Below are positions 61,701 through 64,000 of a stretch of 64,000 nt of DNA, piece after piece. The notes under the pieces are model-generated. The model was given only the letters and a program-made list of their open reading frames with translations, was not told the origin of the DNA and did not search any database. The number at the start of each line of letters is the position of its first letter. Position 1 is the stretch's first letter. The position numbers and the translations under genes were made by a program. Source of the DNA: Fragum whitleyi (taxonomy: Eukaryota > Mollusca > Bivalvia > Cardiida > Cardiidae); NCBI GenBank assembly GCA_948146395.1, contig OX411543.1, forward strand, positions 26,242,026 to 26,306,025, in the 5' to 3' direction.

Positions 61701-64000
61701 CAACTGTAAGTGTTGAAGATGGAAAGATCCGGTTAACAGTACTCTCCGATATTATTTGGCAGGATATGTTTTTTTTACAGAAACAAGACTTGCGATTTTC
61801 TGCCACTGAACTTGGAGATCCCAGGACAGCCCGGCAAAGCTCATGCTCTGAGGCTCTGTAACTCGTACTGGAACCCTCAGGTAAGTTTAACACATTTACT
61901 CCATTTATTGTTATTGGGATTTTATTTTTAGCTTACCTTAGCATATTGTGCTCAAGGTGAGCTTTTGTGATCATTGAATGTGTGTTGTGTGTAGTCCGAC
62001 GTCCGGCGTCAACAATCTTAGTGTTTACACTCTAGAGGCCACAAATATGGCCCAATCTTCATGAAACGGATGGACGGACAGACGGAATCGAGCAAACCTA
62101 TAGTCCCCCAACCGGTAACCGGTGGGGGACTAACAAGAAAATTGTCATTATGGCCCCTTTTCCTGTGATTTGGCATGGATCCTTCCCCTTTTCAATAGGG
62201 TTCATTGTGACCTGGCCAACATTCTGACCAAGTTTCATGAAGATTGGGCCATATTTGTGGCCTCTAGGATGTAAACAAGTGCATGTCGCATGTCTTATAT
62301 TTTTGTTTTGGACATTTTGTTCAAAATCTAATGTGCTAGCAACTTCAAATTTTGTATACAGTTATAGATCTAGTAAGTAGGAGATATATTATAAGAAAGG
62401 ATTTTTTGTTATCCAGTGGGGGACTCCTGTATTGCATTGCAATGCGACATGCATTGTTTTTTTTTAAAACTTTTAACATCTTATAAAGTTGTAATTTCAT
62501 ATACAGCTAGTATATCAGTTGTTTGAAACAATAGAAAATTGAATTAAAATTTAGTTTTTAGAAAGCGTCTCAGGTTTTCTAAAAATGTCCCTAACTTTTG
62601 AGCTAGCATGAGACATTTGTCCCATACTTTTTTCTTCCTCGCCAGAAGACTGATGATCCTCTTGTTTTTTTTTAAGTTTGAGATTCATCTCATCTCTTCT
62701 TTATTATCACAGCCCTTTGCACTGGATTTTCAGGATTGGGGCCTGACTTAGGATTTGAGAGAAATCCAAGGTCATGGGTTTGAATCCAAGTTGTTCTGCA
62801 TTTCGAATTATATCTTAACTATTTAGGCTTTTATTATTGACTGTAGTTAAAATCCTTTCTGACATTTTGATATTTGATTAAGAAGGTTAGATAGATATTC
62901 TACACTATTTTTCCATCTGATAATAAAAGATCACAATCCTCAATTTTCAGGAGTTTCTGTCCCGAGATGTAGATTCCTTTGATAACATGATACTGGGATT
63001 GGCCTCTACTTTGTCAGAGAGGGAGGATAATATTGTGGTACCAGATTTAAGAAGTAAGTTTGTCTGTCAAATAGTTCAGCCCCTAAAAGGCTAGCGATTC
63101 AAAAATTGTCATACATTGTACTTTGTATCATGAATTATACAAGAAAACTTTAAAATCTAGATGATATGTAAAGTGATACAAATTAGTAATCAATTTCTAA
63201 CTACTAGGATACATTCATCTTGGATGTGCTTTCTTGAGAACTCACCAGAATCCTAACTGATTGTGTGGGCCTCTGAAAGAATCAAGATCAATAGCCCCTC
63301 TTGGGAATTGAACTTGGGACCTCTTGATCCCAAAGCCAATACTCTACCTCTGGACAAAGGACAACTGTTAAACAACACTAATAAACAATTACCAAACAGT
63401 AAGCTCTTTTTCTCAAACTTAGTTGCATTAGGTTAAAAAATATTTATGCGTTAAAGTTTAATGGTTTATAGTGTTTGTTGCTCTTAGTGACATTTTGATT
63501 TGCAAATCATGTTCTAAGAATTCAGAAGGATCCAGATAACCTTTTATGTGATGGAAACCATATACCATTTTTCCCCTAATAATAGCGCCCTCCCTAATAG
63601 CACCCGTACATTTTTCACTAAGAAAACCCTCTTCAAATGCCTAAATTTTTAAAACTTGTTGAGACTTCTTCTCGAATTTGATGTGGATTTCCTCTAAACA
63701 ATCATTTATATGATTGTTTAGAGGAAATTTCTTAAATTAAAGGGAAAAGGACCTAAAAACATAAGTTAAATGATTTTTCTTAAATCAGAAAATACACAAA
63801 ACTGGCAGAATATTCTCCAAGCCGAAGGAGTCCAGAAAGAGGAAGAAGAAGCATAATAAATAAAAGCTCCCTGACCATGTTATGTATAGCATCCGGGAGT
63901 GTTTATTTGGACAAATACGGTACCTTGACTGATTATAAATTTGAATTTATCATTGATAGAGGATGTATTTGGACCCCTGGAGTTTTCCCGTCGAGACCTA
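33459..64000 (+). CDS. DUOX: Dual oxidase gene, 5' part (11 exons, runs off the edge)
   Basis: Joining 33459-33516, 49056-49136, 50423-50584, 51441-51631, 54603-54831, 55662-55828, 57408-57504, 58829-58928, 61781-61880, 62951-63053 and 63960-64000 gives 443 in-frame codons with GT-AG sites and matching phases. The product starts with a signal peptide and continues with the N-terminal peroxidase-homology domain of dual oxidases. Hallmarks in order are FDGYYNNL, ADGVYQP-like DDGVYQPSG, TPGLGSLRGRT, VFFG, RPGCPREFFNI, IDGTLFYG, LWFRYHN, KVIATHQ, YDWLPTWL, ALRLCNSYW, LSEREDNI and GPLEFSRRDL. In animals DUOX is a membrane NADPH oxidase that releases hydrogen peroxide for barrier immunity and matrix cross-linking. 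The EF-hands, six-helix core and flavin/NADPH domain lie beyond the window. Confidence 0.9.
33692..33800. repeat. Foldback repeat family J, copy 2
   Basis: 'gttcaaggtgaaaacgtttg' pairs imperfectly with 'cgtttgtgaacgttaatgca', around gcaaagcggtgc. A CT-rich simple tract follows at 33925-33990. Confidence 0.45.
34240..34500. repeat. Family K repeat, diverged
   Basis: Contains the 'cagactgtgcgaatgcacag' core and a 'gtgacatttccaacaattt' end seen in the other family K copies in DUOX introns. Confidence 0.4.
35131..35226. repeat. (GAAT)n microsatellite
   Basis: About 24 units, almost uninterrupted. The minus-strand frame across it reads FIHS repeats and is not a gene. Confidence 0.95.
35706..35945. 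repeat. MITE family L, intact copy
   Basis: Starts gtgacccgtcgcgcgaaaag and ends cctttttcgcgtgacggaca, inverted termini of about 32 bases. The centre has an imperfect 'ggactgcgcagactg' palindrome. Confidence 0.75.
35976..36143. repeat. MITE family E, copy 3
   Basis: From aaggtagtagatccgtaata to attacggttccactacctta, with a perfect central foldback (ggtttcctaatga with tcattaggaaacc). Confidence 0.75.
36346..36604. repeat. MITE family L, copy
   Basis: Starts tgtgacccctcacgcaaaaa and ends cctttcgcgtgacgggca. A truncated further start follows at 36632 (gtgacccgtcatacaaaaag). Confidence 0.7.
37659..37703. repeat. C-run/A-run low-complexity tract
   Basis: A run of C followed by about 34 A. The rest of 36720-38580 is AT-rich intron with no gene seen. 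Confidence 0.9.
38584..38823. repeat. MITE family D, copy 2
   Basis: Left ggggctcgttttactatact; right atgtttagtaaaacgggccc. The central palindrome joins ctcattggaatcgtctt with aagacgattctagggag and tgcaagg arms. Confidence 0.7.
39045..39048. other. Target-site duplication TAAT, left copy
   Basis: TAAT directly abuts the 3' LTR; the partner is at 48040-48043. Four to five bases is usual for Ty3/Gypsy integrases. Confidence 0.75.
39049..39248 (-). repeat. 3' LTR, 200 bp
   Basis: Read on the minus strand it begins TGTAGTGGTTTAGGG and ends TAATTACTTTA. It is base-for-base identical to 47840-48039. The end dinucleotide is TA rather than the usual CA. Confidence 0.95.
39249..39260 (-). other. Polypurine tract
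   Basis: On the minus strand AGTTGGGGGGAG directly precedes the 3' LTR, the expected priming site for plus-strand DNA. Confidence 0.85.
39261..39450 (-). other. 3' untranslated region of the retroelement
   Basis: Contains a direct repeat, gtgcctttcgtgcacaaccc / gtgcctttcgtgcacatccc (about 39361 and 39388 on the + strand). No gene. Confidence 0.5.
39451..41592 (-). CDS. Retroelement TatD-family nuclease, TATDN2-like (713 aa)
   Basis: It starts at a true ATG two bases after a consensus acceptor. Residues 1-90 are helical and unrecognised. Residues 175-290 are extremely basic and charged (RGHHAHEKERGRQAHRDDHY style) with a KRPR nuclear-localisation-like motif. C295, C300, H308 and H313 form a possible C2H2 zinc finger. 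Residues 441-705 are a full TatD metal-dependent hydrolase: VDSHFHLD (H445, H447), GLHP, ALGEVGLD (E540), VLHNR (H576), IHLHCYSG (H604) and LLLETDAPYF (D655). TatD enzymes are 3'-5' DNA or RNA exonucleases in a TIM-barrel fold; animal TATDN2 acts on RNA in DNA-RNA hybrids. A role on reverse-transcription intermediates or host nucleic acid is inference. It sits in the env position, inside both LTRs, and is intact. Confidence 0.92.
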   Translation of the reverse strand: MFTARDVIKANTDESLLPPKDLVNTIMLSAMPLQDQVNILLGQVKLAKTKKRNDWLAKVASDAQALQFHDASWICSNIFKMNMPKKAPSTMPAGPSKDIRLLDNPDLERVTSDEGQKGAAMEIDSLTSEIDAVLGTIALEDKGARPKEIRKISTSPVRRSPRNLSPLKPMTSTSEGEREKGPRKEPDCCPKGITKGLRKEPQQDSRKESKDKRSYRGHHAHEKERGRQAHRDDHYRHYGGRKDDRAGRRPYHDHGKRKAEKDRHTERRDSFASPVSKRPRYEERTHKARIDTGVCPIPGCLEKVSRVHAFNAHVPGILDEKRGLSQEVTRSRVNLLIKCSSRIVGCLDVEILAKYIKNLDMLTDGCAVLSKCMKSSLDSLCEEMGYDKKDSYSIGQMNSPALLMHWRVFLVVLGVLDKQTRGDLRAEYPAFVPPLSQRPHAVDSHFHLDRVRNKLTRRCSFEEMLKVEEPNAGDEVYVVGGVAVYCDPATYPSQEEVTHLSSQGIGVAIGLHPKTKEVTDEAWKNFEECLQFNGVCALGEVGLDHFRIDPALWDHQHVVLDRALSHLTPDKVLVLHNRGDGNDMLQLLYHLKGLVPKEQKIHLHCYSGSASARDRWVSEFPNIHFGFTGLVADFNATQKQALKTLEPHRLLLETDAPYFSFGRQVSTPALLGTTARLVAAIRGDRWEDVLDISSKNAQRLYQLQTSEHCTSSP
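41595..41620 (-). promoter_or_regulatory. Candidate splice acceptor before the TatD ORF
   Basis: Coding-strand TTCTTTCTTTCTCTTTCAG ends at 41595, two bases before the ATG at 41592-41590, with a TTAATC branch-point-like sequence just upstream. Together with the donor at 47137 it would remove gag and pol. Confidence 0.65.
41680..46179 (-). CDS. pol: Pol: protease, RT, RNase H, integrase, PHD finger (1,499 aa)
   Basis: Domains in order. Retropepsin: about 100-210, active site VVDSAAEVTII (D126) with A in place of the usual G. RT: about 415-615, LDANSAYWQV and FLDD at 559-562. RNase H: about 698-818, TDAS, RKELLAV, TDH and NADALSR. A 240-residue linker with a CGGCTYC cluster follows. Integrase: HHCC at about 1085-1125 and the D, D, E catalytic triad at about 1154, 1214 and 1250, then a GPY/F-like module (PPWKGPAVVV). 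A PHD finger closes the protein at 1453-1497 with full C4HC3 spacing (CVC, CDGC, WFHGSC, WCKDC), after an acidic run. It is expressed by -1 frameshift from gag; the first listed codon is not a real start. It copies and integrates the element. The PHD finger could guide integration to modified histone H3, by analogy with chromodomain integrases. Confidence 0.95.
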   Translation of the reverse strand: MPTEEGFKQARVSRGSQSSTQQPIIGSTGLKAPVAGCDHTCEDREFSKNLKNSSSSKGGSAGTLDPAAPRKGAADLELNGKPQHNAWGHPAVADIELPVKVCVLRSASSFTIPVKVGERQVTAVVDSAAEVTIISDRLYSTLRHPPPKLREVKLDTAGRQMSMIGFVAGPFKLRIGISNYKGPVYVAPIEQDMLFGVDLLTRGSAVLNMGKGTLTYEGHEITMNIGDSEGRPQVSRVTVLNRRVVPPNSVAQLKCKLATDLPDYVIEPRENLKCFGPRVVREAGTTPYMCVVNASDRYLTIKKGQEVGRAYPIESYVSDSDPSCPDLEHINVQEVTSADYDSGDASSLPEHLRETFENSKGHLSTAEQAGLAHMLGSFQDVFAKNEFDLGTFTEIEHSIDTGDAKPIKQRLRRTPACFLGEEEAHLKKMLDAGVIQESSSEWASSPVLIRKRDGNVRWCIDYRALNNVTVKDVFPLPLVDDCLDTLSGNVWFSKLDANSAYWQVNVKPEDRRKTAFHTKYGLYEHAKMGFGLCNAPATYARVMNLVMRGLSWKTVLAFLDDILVMGKDYRDHLNNLGEALKRFRLHGLKLKPKKCLFFQKQVEFLGRVVSSDSLTMSKSDVETIVDWPIPTCSKDVERFVGLANYHRNFIKDFSALAKPLFDVVGKHNYKWDEEQQESFDTLKQALTNPPVLALPRQEGPFILDTDASDFAIGAELIQIQEGVEKVVAYGSYSLTKEQRKYCTTRKELLAVVRFTRQYRHYLLGRQFTVRTDHSSLTWLLNFKEPQGQLARWIEELSQYDMKLVHRPGNKHGNADALSRKPEPDEGCDEYSSGVQLGKLPCGGCTYCMRADSRWGAFTQEVDDVVPLTSRIMVEVGDEYPQGLATGVRCHERELVAQRQGGSKTQGDEPKPAAEVERIRAGVSTGSRSDAGHVFGSKHSTVNQVASDSGKPVDSETEIILQAGKDQADIFIDIVAAEGEYSVSVCGISRKTDHEQLECWGFGVSDVKNAQAADKDLSLVLNWLENRVQPTEKELFLSSPCAKAYWLDKESFEFLGDLLFHSVGASSERNLVIPDSLKTEAIRLNHDLPSAGHQGVARTKARVKEKFFWYGLGKDVANYVATCALCNKNKKASQYGHTPMQEYQAGAPMERVHLDFLGPLPITPRGNEYILMMVDQFTKWVECVPLPSQTAEVTAKAAVDNFFSRFGYPFQVFSDQGRNFESKLFTAMCEVLEIHKARTTPYRPSANGQVERYNRILMDAVRCYVGDSQDQWDLHLPQIAGAMRSAVNRSTGFTANKLMLGREVNIPAYLMFPHSPANPVAADEYVATLMKNIQAAHNAARDSLNTSLKNMKRDYDVRVLENEYQEKDLVYLLDTAVKKGQCKKLCPPWKGPAVVVKRISASLYRVKLRKSFFVVNHDRLKKCRDRVIPDWIRKWLANPDPEPDDDEDDDTLYCVCRKPWQGRFMIQCDGCDEWFHGSCVNVTASDALDIDKFWCKDCSQ
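46107..47132 (-). CDS. gag: Gag (capsid and zinc knuckle)
   Basis: An open frame of about 341 codons. A charged N-terminal part with a predicted heptad-like segment is followed by a Retrotrans_gag-type capsid core (about residues 68-230: LPKALVYDGKSSWSAFQLKF ... MRKLERRFG ... ESMEEWADRV) and a basic linker. One CCHC zinc knuckle lies at about 306-319 (CYVCDEVGHFFKEC). There is no ATG at the start: the first in-frame ATG is at residue 65, so translation probably enters from the leader ORF at the seven-A run. Gag forms the particle and binds the element's RNA. The frame overlaps pol by 73 bases. Confidence 0.88.
   Translation of the reverse strand: MASDERLDADLQNRLERLRIEGEVQHRGNVPQRGHALAQASSDSEGEDDALERSTKRPSSGRSDMSVLKNLPKALVYDGKSSWSAFQLKFSRFAEASGWTEQQRRDCLLYTLTDKALVYAAMLLKREPNLSYRKTMRKLERRFGAAELPAAAQAKFYQAVQSKGESMEEWADRVQSMATEAFQELPETYSNQQAIARFCQGLYDVDAGHSAFIRSFNTIEDAMNEVRLFQYSKQAMGSRQKRQSVATNVATDYETVHVSAVQDDAQHSMQKMMEQLQLELKEVKEKLGRFRPRPAGRGKRKFTGACYVCDEVGHFFKECPLKKGLNKQGSAEGAKARPNNQ
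46155..46161 (-). other. Slippery heptamer for gag-pol -1 frameshift
   Basis: TTTAAAC on the coding strand, in gag phase T-TTA-AAC, within the gag/pol overlap; pol is in the -1 frame. This is one of the best known X-XXY-YYZ sites. A second candidate, T-TTT-TTC, lies at 46185-46191, also in phase. A downstream pseudoknot was not assessed. Confidence 0.75.
47132..47140 (-). promoter_or_regulatory. Candidate splice donor AAG|GTAAGT
   Basis: A nine-of-nine match to the metazoan donor consensus on the element's coding strand, exon end at 47138. It overlaps the stop codon of the leader ORF. The partner acceptor would be at 41595. Confidence 0.6.
47134..47592 (-). CDS. Leader ORF with helix-hairpin-helix motif (152 aa)
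   Basis: It begins at a true ATG 248 bases inside the 5' LTR boundary. Residues about 15-58 (VNFCSRDELTDIPGVSHAIA, then DHLMQIREEGHI) follow the ComEA/PolX-type helix-hairpin-helix pattern 'N-x-A-x-x-x-E-L-x-x-I-P-G-V-x-x-x-x-A-x-x-I-x-x-x-R', which binds DNA backbone without sequence preference. The C-terminal part (about 124-147) looks like a short coiled coil rich in E, L and K. The frame ends at a TAA that lies inside a consensus splice donor. A seven-A run 14 codons earlier is where the gag frame could be entered. It probably serves as the N-terminal part of Gag, of the TatD product, or of both. Function beyond DNA binding is unknown. Confidence 0.8.
   Translation of the reverse strand: MSRDSLLLRPSPLAVNFCSRDELTDIPGVSHAIADHLMQIREEGHISLPILEAVTRRVYTQEHLDMLDFTRLSGPSAFRGPKHEPTADRRMEGATIGSRSTHPGISGLLDTPRTAPRTPMPDLSAWEREVDAMMGELNHLRTATKKKISSKR
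47151..47157 (-). other. Seven-A run at the leader-to-gag frame change
   Basis: The leader frame and the gag frame are offset by one base (+1) and both are open across this run; gag has no nearby ATG of its own. Either programmed slippage or a one-base length change in the run explains the layout. Confidence 0.55.
47593..47820 (-). other. 5' leader of the retroelement
   Basis: Untranslated leader between the primer-binding site and the leader ORF, with no feature recognised. The packaging signal is expected here. Confidence 0.5.
47821..47838 (-). other. Primer-binding site, tRNA-Leu-like
   Basis: One base after the 5' LTR the minus strand reads TGGTGGCAGAGGTGTTTA. TGG pairs with the universal CCA end. 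The TGGTGGCAG start resembles primer-binding sites for tRNA-Leu used by other Ty3/Gypsy elements; the exact tRNA is an inference. Confidence 0.75.
47840..48039 (-). repeat. 5' LTR, 200 bp
   Basis: Identical to the 3' LTR. It should contain the element's promoter; no clear TATA box or AATAAA is seen in its 200 bases. Confidence 0.95.
48040..48043. other. Target-site duplication TAAT, right copy
   Basis: Matches 39045-39048 on the other side of the element. Confidence 0.75.
48044..49055 (+). other. End of DUOX intron 1
   Basis: AT-rich, no gene. At about 48930-49006 is a foldback: gatggctcagggcaaaacagttg with gcattaacaattg and gctgagccatc. Related text recurs in intron 7 at about 57552-57730. 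Confidence 0.5.
49056..49136 (+). CDS. DUOX: DUOX exon 2
   Basis: Residues 20-46, between acceptor tttctcactcag and donor gtgagt. It encodes the mature N-terminus with FDGYYNNLINPDWG, the signature FDGWYNNL-type motif of dual oxidases. Confidence 0.9.
49918..50155. repeat. MITE family D, copy 3, DUOX intron 2
   Basis: Left ggggccccttttactaaact and right gatgttgactaaaacaagcc, with the ctcattgaaattgtctt foldback in the middle. Confidence 0.65.
50423..50584 (+). CDS. DUOX: DUOX exon 3
   Basis: Residues 47-100. Encodes YDDGVYQPSGKNRPNP, TPGLGSLRGRT and MVFFG, conserved in dual oxidases. Donor gtaagt, phase 1. Confidence 0.92.
50969..51190 (+). mobile_element. tRNA-headed SINE, DUOX intron 3
   Basis: tRNA-like head with A-box (tagcacagttgg) and B-box (ggttcgattcc), then the shared body 'ctcaccaatgggttgataat', 'gaggctaggaaagggtgtga' and 'accaggatt', ending in (CAA)n. 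Same family as 60196-60474. Confidence 0.75.
51200..51405 (+). repeat. MITE family C, right part, DUOX intron 3
   Basis: Contains 'gtgattgatatgcaacattc', 'agataacatcagatgg' and ends 'acagaaaagcataaaagaaa', about 30 bases before exon 4. Confidence 0.55.
51441..51631 (+). CDS. DUOX: DUOX exon 4
   Basis: Residues 101-164. It continues GQQVVEEILDAQRPGCPREF and ends TGYSPNNPRQQ at donor gtataa. True peroxidases have a distal histidine in the DHD-type motif after FG; here that stretch reads VVEEI, so the distal histidine is absent, as in vertebrate DUOX. The cysteine in RPGCP is conserved. The acceptor lies about 30 bases after a MITE family C copy. Confidence 0.9.
52430..53382 (+). repeat. Tandem array, about 160-bp unit, ending in a GGAC-rich tract
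   Basis: The phrase 'catctaccaattgaggtgat' and variants recur at about 52541, 52711, 52930, 53091 and 53251. The last three units are about 160 bases apart and nearly identical. The array ends in ggacggatggatggac-type repeats at 53338-53382. It occupies DUOX intron 4 and has no coding potential. Confidence 0.8.
54165..54580 (+). repeat. MITE family C, full copy, DUOX intron 4
   Basis: Foldback half ('catttgtttcagtgtaagat', 'gagtggtggagccacacatg') followed by 'cgtcattttgtatgtgattg', 'agatgatgtcagataggg' and 'ttgaaaagcattaaataaa'. It stops about 20 bases before exon 5. Confidence 0.65.
54603..54831 (+). CDS. DUOX: DUOX exon 5
   Basis: Residues 165-240. Encodes LNEISPYIDGTLFYGPGKAW, the D-G-x-x-x-Y-G segment of the peroxidase fold, and a proline-rich stretch (LPMANPPPPRE). 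The acceptor (attactgataag) has a weak pyrimidine tract. It lies about 20 bases after another MITE family C copy. Confidence 0.9.
55662..55828 (+). CDS. DUOX: DUOX exon 6: proximal histidine region
   Basis: Residues 241-296. Encodes VLWFRYHNFVADQ; the histidine (about residue 264) aligns with the proximal heme histidine of animal peroxidases (REHN motif). The exon ends ARKKVIATHQ at donor gtaacg. Confidence 0.92.
55932..56250. repeat. Family K repeat, DUOX intron 6
   Basis: Starts gagcctgtgtgtgacatttc. It has the core cagactgtgcagctgcacat at about 56090 and the 'aaatttttggaaatgtcatg' end. Confidence 0.5.
56684..56950 (+). repeat. Inverted repeat arm before DUOX exon 7
   Basis: Roughly 85-90% identical by eye, over the outer 95 bases, to the complement of 58537-58634 (shared word actagtggaataactatgca). 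Weaker pairing continues inward. Confidence 0.7.
57408..57504 (+). CDS. DUOX: DUOX exon 7
   Basis: Residues 297-328. Encodes KIVMYDWLPTWL, matching the VYEWLP segment of dual oxidases. At 97 bases, skipping it would shift the frame. It is bracketed by an inverted repeat pair at 56684-56950 and 58364-58634. Confidence 0.9.
57521..57925. repeat. Family K repeat, DUOX intron 7, carrying insertions
   Basis: Ends gagcctgtgcttaacatttc and ggaaatgtttaacacaggcc are inverted. The interior includes the 'gatggctcag'/'ctgagccatc' foldback element. Confidence 0.5.
58364..58634 (-). repeat. Inverted repeat arm after DUOX exon 7
   Basis: Partner of 56684-56950. A third, direct copy of its left part ('tattttatgagcacaaattt') sits at 57585-57705. 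Confidence 0.7.
58829..58928 (+). CDS. DUOX: DUOX exon 8
   Basis: Residues 329-361. Encodes YDSSVHPGITVEFQSAAMRF and FGHTLVTPGTWI, the segment with the conserved S/F-A-A-x-R-F-G-H-T of animal peroxidases. Donor gtatgt, phase 2. Confidence 0.92.
60196..60474 (+). mobile_element. tRNA-headed SINE, full copy, DUOX intron 8
   Basis: The head at 60196-60270 folds like a tRNA: acceptor arms GCCGCCA and TGGCGGC, A-box tagcgcagttggttagg, anticodon stem acttc/gaagt and B-box ggttcgatccc. The body has 'ctttccgacgtttgtctttc' and 'accaggaatccattgttagg', and the tail gaaagcggcgtaaaac is followed by (AATC)n. It may belong to the V-SINE/RUDI type reported from bivalves; that assignment is not verified. Confidence 0.8.
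61269..61657. repeat. Family K repeat with nested family D MITE, DUOX intron 8
   Basis: Inverted ends gagcctgtgcatgacattta and aaatgtcacgcacaggctc. A family D copy (61386-61545, ttttactaatgatctta ... agtaaaacggggccc) interrupts it after the core gcctgtgcatctgcacagtc. Confidence 0.6.
61781..61880 (+). CDS. DUOX: DUOX exon 9
   Basis: Residues 362-395. Encodes RNKTCDF, with an N-glycosylation sequon and a conserved cysteine, and HALRLCNSYWNPQ, matching the ALRVCNSYW motif of dual oxidases. Acceptor ttttttttacag, donor gtaagt. Confidence 0.92.
61920..62480 (+). repeat. Interspersed repeat, DUOX intron 9
   Basis: A 'ggacggacagacggaat' tract and an inverted pair of phrases (cacaaatatggcccaatctt and aagattgggccatatttgtg) around an 'accggtaaccggt' palindrome. 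No coding. Confidence 0.5.
62951..63053 (+). CDS. DUOX: DUOX exon 10
   Basis: Residues 396-429. Encodes DNMILGLASTLSEREDNIVV, matching the LLLGMASQIAERED segment of dual oxidases. Donor gtaagt. Confidence 0.92.
63960..64000 (+). CDS. DUOX: DUOX exon 11, cut by the window edge
   Basis: Residues 430-443 so far (KDVFGPLEFSRRDL), matching the GPLKFSRTD segment that precedes the end of the peroxidase-homology domain. The exon continues past base 64000. Confidence 0.85.

Noticed and set aside
61301..61861. 186-codon open frame overlapping DUOX exon 9
   Set aside because: It spans family K and D repeats and reads exon 9 in the wrong frame; the DUOX frame matches the family and the splice phases.

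Overview
The window looks like nuclear DNA of a lophotrochozoan animal, most likely a bivalve mollusc. It is AT-rich, contains spliced genes with GT-AG introns, and is crowded with small palindromic non-autonomous DNA transposons, tRNA-headed SINEs whose tail ends in a 'gcggcgtaaaac' block, and decayed LINE and Tc1/mariner copies. The species cannot be fixed from the sequence alone.

Layout. At 872-2146 lie the last two exons of an unidentified + strand gene whose product ends in a single membrane helix. From about 2.2 to 33.3 kb there is no convincing host gene. This stretch holds nested MITE families (called A to L here), a broken L2/CR1-like LINE (7.2-9.8 kb), a 5'-truncated but uninterrupted CR1/jockey-group LINE (22.3-24.8 kb), a decayed Tc1-like transposase (31.8-32.9 kb) and an unexplained cluster of a 14-bp motif at 13.0-15.3 kb. 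From 33.4 kb to the end runs the 5' part of a dual oxidase (DUOX) gene on the + strand: a TATA box, a signal-peptide exon, then ten exons of the N-terminal peroxidase-homology domain. The eleven exons join in consistent phase to 443 codons and the gene runs off the right edge.

The main discovery candidate is inside DUOX intron 1. A complete, young Ty3/Gypsy LTR retrotransposon (39049-48039, minus strand) has two identical 200-bp LTRs, a TAAT target duplication, a primer-binding site and a polypurine tract. Besides gag and pol (protease, RT, RNase H, integrase, C-terminal PHD finger) it carries two extra genes: a leader ORF with a helix-hairpin-helix motif before gag, and, in the position where retroviruses keep env, a 713-residue protein ending in a full TatD-family metal-dependent nuclease with every metal ligand present. 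A consensus splice donor at the leader/gag junction and a consensus acceptor two bases before the TatD start codon suggest that the nuclease is made from a spliced subgenomic RNA. A seven-A run and a TTTAAAC heptamer lie where the leader/gag and gag/pol frames change.

How the parts relate: the retroelement lies antisense to DUOX and enlarges its first intron to about 15.5 kb. Several MITE families found in the intergenic region also occupy DUOX introns, including two copies that end just before the acceptors of exons 4 and 5 and an inverted pair that brackets exon 7.
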